From Prevotellaceae bacterium UBA4332 (GTDB lineage Bacteria; Bacteroidota; Bacteroidia; Bacteroidales; Bacteroidaceae): 64,000 nucleotides of DNA. The notes below the pieces were generated by a model that saw only the letters and a program-made list of their open reading frames with translations, was not told where the DNA came from and made no database searches. How positions within the stretch are numbered: the stretch's first letter is position 1; each line of letters opens with the position of its first letter. The DNA is taken from positions 92,798 through 156,797 of the forward strand of contig DGTQ01000017.1 of NCBI GenBank assembly GCA_002394365.1, read 5' to 3'. The position numbers and the translations under genes are program-made. This document shows, piece after piece, positions 8,268-15,961 of this stretch.

Positions 8268-9284
8268 TCAAAACCTCAATCCGAAGAATGTACGCAAGTG
8301 CCATTTGATGTTGTGTATGGCAAGGCTTTCCTCATTGCCGATGTTGGTAAAATTGAATACCATTGACATTCCGAGGAACTTGTTGCTCCATTGCCGAACC
8401 ACGGCACCACGCCCAGTGATTATGACTTCGGGGAAGTGGTAGTGAAGGGGTACGCGAGTGTCGCCGAAAGTCATCGACGTCTTGCTATAGACGATGAACG
8501 TGGGCAGGGCGGAAACGTGCAACAGCCAGCCCCGACCTGGCACATAGTTGTAGCCATAGCCTGCACCGAGAGCGATATTCGTCATCTTCAGCTGCATCTC
8601 ATAATCCCCTTCGATGGTGGCACGCTGACCCATGCCCGATGCCGCCAGAAGGAAACCACCTGCAGAGCGACGCTGGATGTAGCTCTGCGAGAAGGCGGCA
8701 GGATAGGAGAAGCGGCGACTATTGAAGACGTAGAAAGCATTCAGGTTCAGCGTCTTCACTGACAGCAAGCCATCGGGCAGTTCTACGCGCTCCATGCCGT
8801 CTTGGTCGTGCCATCCCCTGAAGTTCTTGGCATCTTGGTAGATGACGTCGAAACCAAAACGTCGGCCGTAACTGTTGAAGTTCAGTTCAAAGTCGTGATA
8901 CTTGCCCATCAGTTTGGCTGGGTTGAGCGACGCACTGAGCGAAAGACCGAGGTAGCTGACTCCCACGCTTACAGTAGCCTTCGTGCTTGCCTTCATCTTT
9001 GCCCTGAAATGCTGCCCATCCCCTGACGAGCCGAGCGACACAGCAGAGTGGTCGATTCCCTCAGCATCAATCTTGGCTCCCGACACGTTTACCCTCGCCG
9101 TGACTGTCCATCTGGTCGAAGGTCGCATAACATACGCCGTATCGAGGTTTCCCCCGTAATAGCGGCGAGTCAGGATAGTGTCTATGCGCTGAAAGATATT
9201 CTGCGCAACTGCCTCACTCGTCTGAATGGACAGAAAGACCACAACCAGCAGCAGCAGTTTATCACAGCAGTTGGTCGAAATCAT
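8268..9284 (-). CDS. DUF4421-family outer membrane/periplasmic protein
   Basis: 338 aa with a signal peptide (hydrophobic LLLLVVVFLSIQ, cleavage near AVAQ). The body is beta-rich with many aromatic and Gly residues and ends 'WHLRTFFGLRF', as expected of a barrel-like protein; the pattern fits DUF4421 proteins of Bacteroidales. Function unknown. Its start overlaps the end of the small peptide gene (9262-9408) by 23 nt, which suggests translational coupling within the unit surface protein - small peptide - DUF4421. Confidence 0.65.
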   Translation of the reverse strand: MISTNCCDKLLLLVVVFLSIQTSEAVAQNIFQRIDTILTRRYYGGNLDTAYVMRPSTRWTVTARVNVSGAKIDAEGIDHSAVSLGSSGDGQHFRAKMKASTKATVSVGVSYLGLSLSASLNPAKLMGKYHDFELNFNSYGRRFGFDVIYQDAKNFRGWHDQDGMERVELPDGLLSVKTLNLNAFYVFNSRRFSYPAAFSQSYIQRRSAGGFLLAASGMGQRATIEGDYEMQLKMTNIALGAGYGYNYVPGRGWLLHVSALPTFIVYSKTSMTFGDTRVPLHYHFPEVIITGRGAVVRQWSNKFLGMSMVFNFTNIGNEESLAIHNIKWHLRTFFGLRF

Positions 9285-9408
9285 CCACTTCTTCCTCCTC
9301 CTTAGTGACGGGGTCTTCCTTAAAGTCCATCTTCGGAGAGCCTGCCAACAGTTGCATGGCGTTTATAATCACCTTCTTTATCTCGGGTTTTATATAAGTC
9401 ATTTTCAT
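9262..9408 (-). CDS. Small peptide, MKxxYxxP family (member B)
   Basis: 48 aa beginning MKMTYIKPEI, with LL at 20-21, AGS at 22-24, then Lys/Glu/Asp and a tail of EEEEVDDFDQLL. The start at 9408 rather than the Met two codons later is chosen because it aligns with members A and C, and AAGGAGG lies about 8 nt upstream. It lies 17 nt after the 1001-aa surface protein and overlaps the DUF4421 gene. No signal peptide. Function unknown; conservation of Tyr5, Pro8 and LLxGS among three ORFs with otherwise different sequence shows it is translated. Confidence 0.75.
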   Translation of the reverse strand: MKMTYIKPEIKKVIINAMQLLAGSPKMDFKEDPVTKEEEEVDDFDQLL

Positions 9409-9425
9409 AGTTACATTCCTCCTTC

Positions 9426-12400
9426 TTATTCTATTATAATCTTTTCACCATTCACCACATAGATGCCCTTCGGCAATTGATTATTGAACATTGAAGATTG
9501 AGTATTAATCTTTCTTCCGTCAATGGTGTACAAAGCACCAGTCTCAATTTCCAGTTTTGAATTATCAATTGAAACGATCCCCGTTGCAATATCTTCACTG
9601 AAGGCAAAAGGAATGTATGTTGGGTTGCTGTTGCCGCCCGTCTTCTGCAGATACACACGTCCTGAGCCCAAGAGTCCGCCTGTCCATTTGTAGAATCCGG
9701 CACCGTTACCCTTGTTGGCAAGTACGTAAACACCGCTCGTTGTGGCATCATCGCTTATCTCCAGCAGGTTGACGTCTGGCTCTGCCACTTCGTCTGCAGC
9801 CTGTGTCAGCGTGTATGTTCCTGCGTTTTCGGCATATACAAAGTAAGGTTCGCCTGCCTTCAGTCCGCCCTTGTCGGTTACCTCCTGCAGAACAGCCTGG
9901 TTCTTTGTGTAGTCTATCTCCTTCACAGCGTAGCCCGTCAGCCCCTCAGGCAGGGTCACGTCGTATGAGCTGATGATGGTTGCCCACTTGGCATCACTAA
10001 CCGTGATGGTGTATTCCTCAGCCTGCACCAGACGGTAGAGACGTGGCAGGGTTGCCTTGTCTGACTCTGGCTCAAAGCCTCCGAACGATGTTGACATCAT
10101 GCCCTTTTCGTAGCGAATGACGTTCTTCGCCGTAACAGTTTCGTTGTCCTTCACTCGGTCCTGGAAGTTGAACTGCATCTTCACGCTGTCGTTCTTTTCA
10201 GCCAGGAAGGTGAACGATACCTGACAGCTGTCGCCCACTGCCGCGCGTGTTCCCGTCTTCAGGCTCGCACCGCTGCTGCCCATGCCTGGTATCATGCTTG
10301 TGCTGCCACCGCCATCGGTGTCTGAAACGTAGAGGTATGTCATCTCATAATCGGTTGTCCTGCCCGTCTGCAACAGCCACTTGTCACCGTCCTGCTCCAG
10401 TGTCATTATCAGTGCGTCGTCAGGCACCTGTGTTATCCTGCCATCATCGTCTATGGTGACATTGCTGGCATTACTGCTGCCTCCGAACATTGATGCCATT
10501 GGGTTGCTGTTGTCGCTGCTTCCGCTGGCACCGGTATTCCTGTTGAGCACCTTCGACTTATCGTCTATCGTAGCCACGATGAGCAGTTTGTCGTCAGCCT
10601 GCAACTGGCTTAGGTCGGTCACCAGTTCGTAGTTGCCTACCATTGTTCCGGCAGGCAGCACCTTGCGGTCTCTTACGTCGAGAGTAAACTTACGCTTCAT
10701 CTTAACGGTGTCGCCAGGCGCAATTATGACAGGTGCGTTCACCGTCACCGTGATGATGCCCGACTTCTTGGGAGTCAGCAGGCTGTCAGCACCTTCCACC
10801 ACCCATGCTGCTACGCTTGTGTCGCTCGGTTTGATTGAGGTCATTGGCAGGGAAGTGTTCTGTGCGTTAGCGTTCGTAACCAGCTCACCGCCAAACTTAT
10901 CCGTGATGCTGAAGAGGTCTTCAGTTTGCCTTGTCTGACCGAAATACATTGTGATGTCCTTGGTAATGAGGTTGCGCTTGTGCTCGCTCATGTAGTTGAT
11001 GCGTGGCATCTTCACGGTCTTCTCCTTGTTGCCTCCGCCAAACATCGACATCATGTCGTTGTCTTCAGAATATTCCAGCGGACCATATACCGTCACCCAG
11101 TCGCCCACGCTGAGAGAGTCGGAGGTGATGTCAACCAGCTTGTTATCCAGCAGCAACCCACGACCGTTGTTTACTGAGAGCGAGTCGCGGTTCACGCCGT
11201 TGTCGCTGATGGCGTAAGTCACCGTGCCAGCCTCCTGTTCGCCCATGAACATGCTCAACATCGAGGTAATGTCGAAGTCGCCCATATCCATGTCGCCCAT
11301 CATGCTCATCATCATTTCCATCATGTCCTCCATGCCTTCCATTCCTGCCATAGCACCGCCTACACTTGATACTATGCCCTTTACGAAGTAGCAAACGCCG
11401 TTGGCAGTCTCTTCTTCATGTCCCTCTGCCTTGGCATATTCAATAGCCTCGGCAACAGTGAATGGATTGGTGCGACAACCTTTCACGTTGTCTGTCGTGT
11501 CATCAATGCGCAGGATGTATGATGTCAGGTAGTTGTCGTAAGTCTGAGTCTCTTCCACCTGGGCAAAGATACGCACCGTGCCTCGCTTTTTCAGTGTCAC
11601 GACGCCAGTTGTGGCATCCACCTCGGCAAGTTCCGTATTACCACTATAATAGGTAATCTGTGCATCAGGGTCTTCATCCACCACAGCAACAGGAGAAGTG
11701 AAAGTGCCGTTCTTAATGTCAGCCTCATAGTCATGACCAGGGAAGTGCAGCGTGGGGTCAGGCAAGGTGGTCTCCACCTTCTTGAAGAAAGCCATCTTCG
11801 TGGCAGCAATCTCCTTGTTCACGTATGTCACACTTGGGTCATTGGCATCTATCGAATCCGTCATCAGTTCCCAGGTGCTGCCGCTCATCATTGCCTGTAT
11901 GCCGCTGGCAACCTTCAGACCGATGTGGTAGTCCTTGTATTGGTTCTCGCCAACCTCCACATTTCCCATGAACAGCAGGCCCTTGTCCATGTCAAACTTC
12001 CTTTTCCATGCATCGTTTGCACTCACATAGCCCACGCGCAGGTTCTGGTCAGAATTGAACAGATAACGAGTATTACCCTTATTCTGGTCATACAGTGATT
12101 TGAACACATACAAGCCGTCCGTGCGGTCAGCCGTCCACATCAGAGTGTCGCCCACCTCACTGGTTATGCGATCCAGTTCCTCCTTCAGTGTCACCTTCAG
12201 CGCAGGAGGCGCAGCCTTACTCACCGTGTTCTCCCCCTCATACTCTGGGTTGTTACGCATAGCATTGGCGGTGGTCAGGTCAACAATTGCCACCACGTCG
12301 TCATTCTGAAGCTCAGCGGGACCTTGCACCTGCTTCCACTTCGTGTAGGTTGTTTGTGCCGTAGCACTCACCATCCCTGCCGTCAGCATATACAGCAGGA

Positions 12401-12431
12401 GAAGAACTTTAGTTAGTGTTTTCTTTTTCAT
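9426..12431 (-). CDS. Large secreted surface protein with Met-rich inserts and C-terminal sorting-like tail
   Basis: 1001 aa from the Met at 12431 (KKKTLTKVLLLLYMLTAG), giving a signal peptide ending near ATAQ. I see Ig-like/BIG2-type segments (for example 'ITYYSGNTELAEVDATTGVV') and an OB-fold-like stretch (ANGVCYFVKGIVSSV ... VGDWVTVYGPL). That stretch is interrupted by a Met/Asp-rich insert in which about half the residues over 35 positions are Met, and the motif S-M-F-G-G recurs three or more times later. The end 'YTIDGRKINTQSS...GIYVVNGEKIIIE' is the Prevotella C-terminal tail, and the linker before it is encoded by the word ATTGAACATTGAAGATTGAG. Probably exported to the cell surface; ligand unknown. 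A peptide gene follows at 17 nt. Confidence 0.7.
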   Translation of the reverse strand: MKKKTLTKVLLLLYMLTAGMVSATAQTTYTKWKQVQGPAELQNDDVVAIVDLTTANAMRNNPEYEGENTVSKAAPPALKVTLKEELDRITSEVGDTLMWTADRTDGLYVFKSLYDQNKGNTRYLFNSDQNLRVGYVSANDAWKRKFDMDKGLLFMGNVEVGENQYKDYHIGLKVASGIQAMMSGSTWELMTDSIDANDPSVTYVNKEIAATKMAFFKKVETTLPDPTLHFPGHDYEADIKNGTFTSPVAVVDEDPDAQITYYSGNTELAEVDATTGVVTLKKRGTVRIFAQVEETQTYDNYLTSYILRIDDTTDNVKGCRTNPFTVAEAIEYAKAEGHEEETANGVCYFVKGIVSSVGGAMAGMEGMEDMMEMMMSMMGDMDMGDFDITSMLSMFMGEQEAGTVTYAISDNGVNRDSLSVNNGRGLLLDNKLVDITSDSLSVGDWVTVYGPLEYSEDNDMMSMFGGGNKEKTVKMPRINYMSEHKRNLITKDITMYFGQTRQTEDLFSITDKFGGELVTNANAQNTSLPMTSIKPSDTSVAAWVVEGADSLLTPKKSGIITVTVNAPVIIAPGDTVKMKRKFTLDVRDRKVLPAGTMVGNYELVTDLSQLQADDKLLIVATIDDKSKVLNRNTGASGSSDNSNPMASMFGGSSNASNVTIDDDGRITQVPDDALIMTLEQDGDKWLLQTGRTTDYEMTYLYVSDTDGGGSTSMIPGMGSSGASLKTGTRAAVGDSCQVSFTFLAEKNDSVKMQFNFQDRVKDNETVTAKNVIRYEKGMMSTSFGGFEPESDKATLPRLYRLVQAEEYTITVSDAKWATIISSYDVTLPEGLTGYAVKEIDYTKNQAVLQEVTDKGGLKAGEPYFVYAENAGTYTLTQAADEVAEPDVNLLEISDDATTSGVYVLANKGNGAGFYKWTGGLLGSGRVYLQKTGGNSNPTYIPFAFSEDIATGIVSIDNSKLEIETGALYTIDGRKINTQSSMFNNQLPKGIYVVNGEKIIIE

Positions 12432-12492
12432 ATTCTTATTTTGTTTTATGTTCTTTTGCAAGATAATCAGTGATGACTTAGCAATACAAGAA

Positions 12493-12528
12493 GTCCGCAC
12501 ACAGGGCTAACACGCCCCGTATGCGGAC
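12493..12528. other. Strong hairpin upstream of the 1001-aa surface protein gene
   Basis: 15 consecutive pairs including three G/U, arms starting GTCCGCAC and ending TGCGGAC. It lies 62 nt before the start codon on the minus strand. T-runs on either side are weak. It may be the terminator of the DUF2442 gene or a leader structure. Confidence 0.55.
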
Positions 12529-12570
12529 CTATATACTTCTTCTCTCTCAAGAGAGAGGTATTTATTTTAT

Positions 12571-12618
12571 AGTGAGTGAGTGAGTGAGTGAGTGAGTGAG
12601 TGAGTGAGTGAGTGAGTG
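12571..12618. repeat. Tetranucleotide repeat (AGTG)12
   Basis: Twelve uninterrupted copies of AGTG, 140 nt upstream of the start of the 1001-aa surface protein gene. Such tracts change length by slippage. Confidence 0.97.
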
Positions 12619-12720
12619 ATATACAAATTATCGGAATGACCAAGGGAATTGGTCACTCTTTCACTCGCTTTATGGTTATTTAACATTGATGATTGCATGG
12701 GTTAGCAGACGTTATAGGCA

Positions 12721-12987
12721 CTATGCCTCATGAGCATAGTTTTGATAATTACCAAGTATCTGTTCAATATGGATAACCTCTGAACAAGAGTCCCACGTAA
12801 CGCCTCCTCCCATAAGATACCAATGGGCGCGTTCCTTTACGGGCACACGCTTAAGAGAAGGAAATGCCGAGATGGGCATTACTATAGAACGACCATCTTG
12901 CAAATCCACTTGAAATTTTCCTCTTTGTGGAAAAGAAAGCCTCTTTATCTTAGGCTCTACATTCCAGTATCCCTCTGTTTTATACAT
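12721..12987 (-). CDS. DUF2442-family protein
   Basis: 88 aa. The pattern 'V.L.DGRSIVMPISAFPSL' with a conserved Pro/Leu and a later 'THW...GGGVTWD' fits DUF2442, a small family usually encoded next to DUF4160. It lies 13 nt after the DUF4160-type ORF, so the two form a bicistron. Such pairs are often listed among candidate toxin-antitoxin modules, but I know of no established activity. Likely cytoplasmic; no signal peptide or membrane segment. Confidence 0.75.
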   Translation of the reverse strand: MYKTEGYWNVEPKIKRLSFPQRGKFQVDLQDGRSIVMPISAFPSLKRVPVKERAHWYLMGGGVTWDSCSEVIHIEQILGNYQNYAHEA

Positions 12988-13000
12988 ATTCTCTTCCTCC

Positions 13001-13291
13001 TTATTTCTTTACCTTGATTATTCTTACAGACTTACCATGCTTGAATAACTCCCATTGGCGGAGCATCTTCTTACGGTATTCGTTAACTATGGCAATCACT
13101 TCCTTTACTTGAGCATTGGTAAGATCACCTTGTTCAGCCAACCGCACCTCTGGCTCCAGCCATATCTTGCAAAGATGTTCGGTGCTCCGTTTACCTACGT
13201 GGACGTGTGCCCTGTTTTCATGAAAGTCCGTATTCCAAAATAGAAACTGCCATATAACCTTCGTTGTAATGTATAGGAGTATCTTGGGCAT
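13001..13291 (-). CDS. DUF4160-family protein
   Basis: 96 aa starting MPKILLYITTKVIWQFLFWN, with the family's 'ENRAHVHV' motif (His-x-His) at about residues 27-32 and a helical C-terminal half (VKEVIAIVNEYRKKMLRQWELF) ending in Lys-rich residues. It is the first gene of the DUF4160-DUF2442 pair. The His residues suggest metal or nucleic-acid chemistry, but this is inference. The AT-rich base use differs from the neighbouring genes, which may mean recent acquisition. Confidence 0.75.
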   Translation of the reverse strand: MPKILLYITTKVIWQFLFWNTDFHENRAHVHVGKRSTEHLCKIWLEPEVRLAEQGDLTNAQVKEVIAIVNEYRKKMLRQWELFKHGKSVRIIKVKK

Positions 13292-13361
13292 ACTTAATTA
13301 TTCCATTTTCATCTTTTCTGCCGGCAAAGGTAAAAAAAATCTTTTGTTCATGCAAATTATT

Positions 13362-13400
13362 TTGGGAAAAACAAGAGGGTGTGTCACACCCTCTTGTTTT
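13362..13400. terminator. Bidirectional terminator after kduI
   Basis: Perfect stem AACAAGAGGGTGTG / CACACCCTCTTGTT with A/T-runs on both sides; on the minus strand it is followed by TTTTTCCC. It ends the kduI transcript 11 nt past the stop. Confidence 0.9.
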
Positions 13401-13410
13401 ATGCTCTATA

Positions 13411-14406
13411 CTACCTGATATCTATCACAGGAATATTGTCCTTATCGTTGTAATAGAGGTTCTCTCCTGCCATACCCCAGATGAAGGTATAGTAGTAAGT
13501 GCCTGCTGCTGCGTGGATAGACCACTCTGGTGACATGATAGCCTGCTCGTTGTGGAGCCATACGTTGCGAGACTCCTGTGGCTGACCCATTACGTGAGAG
13601 ATGGTCTGACCTTCTGGCAGGTTGAAGTAGTAGTAAGCCTCGATACGACGACCGTGAGTGTGAGGAGGCATAGTGTTCCACACAGCACCTGGGTTAAGCT
13701 GGGTAAGACCGAGCTGGAGCTGACAAGGACCTTCCTCGAGCACGTCATTTACTATGAGCTTATAGACGGTACGGTTGTTAGCCTCTTCCACTGTGCCTAC
13801 TGGTCCCCATACGGCTGCCTTGAGCGAACCCTTACGACCGTCAAGGGTAATCCACTGGGTCTTGTAGTGCTGATGGGCAGTAGCTGAGTTGAGGTAGAAC
13901 TTAGCAGGGTTCTTTGAGTCCTTAGACTTAAACTCCACAACCTTGTTGACATCCTTGTCCTTGCCGATATGGCCACGACCTACATAGAGAGCCTCCTTTG
14001 GAGAGAGGGCATACTCCTTGCCGTCAACGATTACCACACCGTCGCCCTGACCGCAGTTTACGATGCCTATCTCACGATTGTAGAGGAAATACTTCTCCTT
14101 GATGCTCTTATCAACATCGAGACCGAGCTCCCAGAAGTTCTCGAGTTTCAAGGTCTTGGTGACAGGCATTGCACCACCGAAGATGAAGCGGTCGTAGTGG
14201 CTATAGGTCAGGAGGATAGAGTCTGCCTCCATCACCTTCTCCATCACGAAACGCTCACGCAGCTTCTTGGTGTCATAATGCTTGACATCGCATGGATGGC
14301 AAGCTGTCTGGAACTTTACGTGCTGAGCGCCAACGTAGCGGTCAGCCTCCTGTGCGCTGGCTGAGAGAGATACTGCCAGCATAGCGATTGCAAATAATTT
14401 CTTCAT
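13411..14406 (-). CDS. kduI: 5-keto-4-deoxyuronate isomerase with a signal peptide
   Basis: 331 aa. The last 280 residues are KduI-like: 'PHTHGRRIEAYYYF' supplies the two His and the Glu of the metal site and 'WSIHAAAGTYYYTFIWGMAGEN' the third His. KduI converts 5-keto-4-deoxyuronate to 2,5-diketo-3-deoxygluconate in pectin and glycosaminoglycan breakdown and is normally cytoplasmic. Here the first 19 residues (MKKLFAIAMLAVSLSASAQ) form a typical signal peptide ending Ala-Gln, so the enzyme should be periplasmic. It is the last gene after DUF4861 and an EIIC-like permease, which fits uronate use. AATATT lies upstream but no strong ribosome binding site. Confidence 0.93.
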   Translation of the reverse strand: MKKLFAIAMLAVSLSASAQEADRYVGAQHVKFQTACHPCDVKHYDTKKLRERFVMEKVMEADSILLTYSHYDRFIFGGAMPVTKTLKLENFWELGLDVDKSIKEKYFLYNREIGIVNCGQGDGVVIVDGKEYALSPKEALYVGRGHIGKDKDVNKVVEFKSKDSKNPAKFYLNSATAHQHYKTQWITLDGRKGSLKAAVWGPVGTVEEANNRTVYKLIVNDVLEEGPCQLQLGLTQLNPGAVWNTMPPHTHGRRIEAYYYFNLPEGQTISHVMGQPQESRNVWLHNEQAIMSPEWSIHAAAGTYYYTFIWGMAGENLYYNDKDNIPVIDIR

Positions 14407-14416
14407 AATATTCAGA

Positions 14417-14501
14417 ACCCTCTCCTTCTCCCCAAGGGGAGGGTTTTGTTTTATTTTTATTCCTTGTTACGTCCCCTCCCTTTGGGGAGGCAGAGAGGGA
14501 G
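14417..14501. repeat. Two GC-rich palindromic repeats
   Basis: CCCTCTCCTTCTCCCC/GGGGAGGG at 14417-14443 and CCCCTCCC..GGGGAGG at 14472-14501, in the gap between the EIIC-like gene and kduI. They belong to the GC-rich class seen at 7751, 37190, 37285, 39005 and 56300. Confidence 0.6.
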
Positions 14502-14512
14502 ACACCTTTTTA

Positions 14513-15889
14513 TTACTTCTTGTTAATCCTCTTACGGTTCCAGAGTACGAGGCAGCATGTGAGGACTGTGAGAATACCTGCACCTACATAAGAGATGTAC
14601 TTAACGCAAGCATAGATGAGCATAGAGAGTGGGCTTGAAGCGAAGTCAAGCGCACCTGCCTGGAATCCTGCTGGTACCTGTACGGTCTTATCATCTGGGT
14701 GTATCTGTGCTACAGTGTGGGCAGCGCTGGTGAAGTCGCCTGCCATCCATGTAACGAAGTAGAGTCCGATAGCCATCATAACCAGACCCACGATGAAAGA
14801 GCGGAGCACATTGCCGTTGGTGTAAGGCAGAATCATTACGAATACGTAGAACATACCAGCCAGAGAAGCGAGTGGCAGGAACTGGTTGCCAGGAAGAACA
14901 ACTGCAAGAACAAGTGTTACAGGGATGAGGAGCAGAGAAACCACAAGAGTGGTAGGATGTCCGATAACGAGTGCCGGAGACATACCGATGTAGAGTTCCT
15001 TATCCTCACCAAACTTCTTGGCGATGAGTTCCTTAGTAGCCTCAGCAATAGGCTTCAGACCCTCGATGAAGAGAGAGGTGATACGAGGGATAAGCTCCAT
15101 TACTGCACCCATCTTGATACCTATCTGCAAGGTCTTTGGAATGTTTGCTACTATTTCGTCCCAGTCGCGGCAGGCAAGGCAGCCGATGATGATACCAATG
15201 AGCACACCGAGGAACAGAGGCTCGCCAAAGAGACCAAACTTCTTCTTCATGCCCTCAGAGTCGATGTGCACCTTGTTGATACCAGGAACATAGTCGAGCG
15301 CCTTATTGATAACAACAGCGAAAGGCATGAAACCCTGACAGAAAGGCTGAGGGATTGAAATGCCGTCCATGCCTGGATAGAACTTCTGGAATTTCTTTGC
15401 CGTTACATCAGCCAGCACAAGAGTGATGATGTAGCAAACGATAGCAGCGAAGAAGCCCCAGACAATAGAGCCTGTCATAAAATAGCACACAGCACCGATG
15501 AAAGCGAAGTGCCAGTAGTTCCAGAGGTCGATGTTGACTGTGCGAGTGCAACCGAGCAGCAACAGCACGAGGTTAACACCCAGGCAGACAGGGATGATGA
15601 ACGAACCCACGAGAGTGTTGTAAGCCACGGAGGCAGCAGCAGGCCAGCCCATGTCGAACACGCCCAACTCAAGATTGTAAATCTCTACCACCTTTGACAG
15701 AGCTGGAGACATAGTGTCAACGAGCAGAGCGGTGATGATACTAAGGCCTACGAAACCTACGCCCACGAAGAGACCAGACTTGAGAGCCTTTGAGAAGTTA
15801 ATGCCGATACACACACCAAGGATGGTGAAGATGATTGGCATCATGACAGCGGCACCAAGGCCGATGATGTAAGAAAATACAGCTTCCAT
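14513..15889 (-). CDS. PTS galactitol-type EIIC-like permease (no EIIA/EIIB nearby)
   Basis: 458 aa, about ten membrane segments, starting MEAVFSYIIGLGAAVMMPII. 'PIIFTILGVCIG..F.KAL.SGL' and 'GMSPALVIGHPTTLV' match the GatC/EIIC-GAT family. A phosphotransferase IIC needs cytoplasmic EIIA, EIIB, HPr and EI to phosphorylate its sugar; none is encoded here. It sits between DUF4861 and kduI in the same orientation, so it may carry unsaturated uronates or their isomerised products across the inner membrane by facilitated or ion-coupled transport. Family assignment is solid; substrate and PTS-independence are inferred. Confidence 0.85.
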   Translation of the reverse strand: MEAVFSYIIGLGAAVMMPIIFTILGVCIGINFSKALKSGLFVGVGFVGLSIITALLVDTMSPALSKVVEIYNLELGVFDMGWPAAASVAYNTLVGSFIIPVCLGVNLVLLLLGCTRTVNIDLWNYWHFAFIGAVCYFMTGSIVWGFFAAIVCYIITLVLADVTAKKFQKFYPGMDGISIPQPFCQGFMPFAVVINKALDYVPGINKVHIDSEGMKKKFGLFGEPLFLGVLIGIIIGCLACRDWDEIVANIPKTLQIGIKMGAVMELIPRITSLFIEGLKPIAEATKELIAKKFGEDKELYIGMSPALVIGHPTTLVVSLLLIPVTLVLAVVLPGNQFLPLASLAGMFYVFVMILPYTNGNVLRSFIVGLVMMAIGLYFVTWMAGDFTSAAHTVAQIHPDDKTVQVPAGFQAGALDFASSPLSMLIYACVKYISYVGAGILTVLTCCLVLWNRKRINKK

Positions 15890-15961
15890 TTGGTTAAATT
15901 ATTTAGTTAGTTTTTTGTTGTTGTCTTATAGAAACAGATACTACAGATATTATAGGCACTA

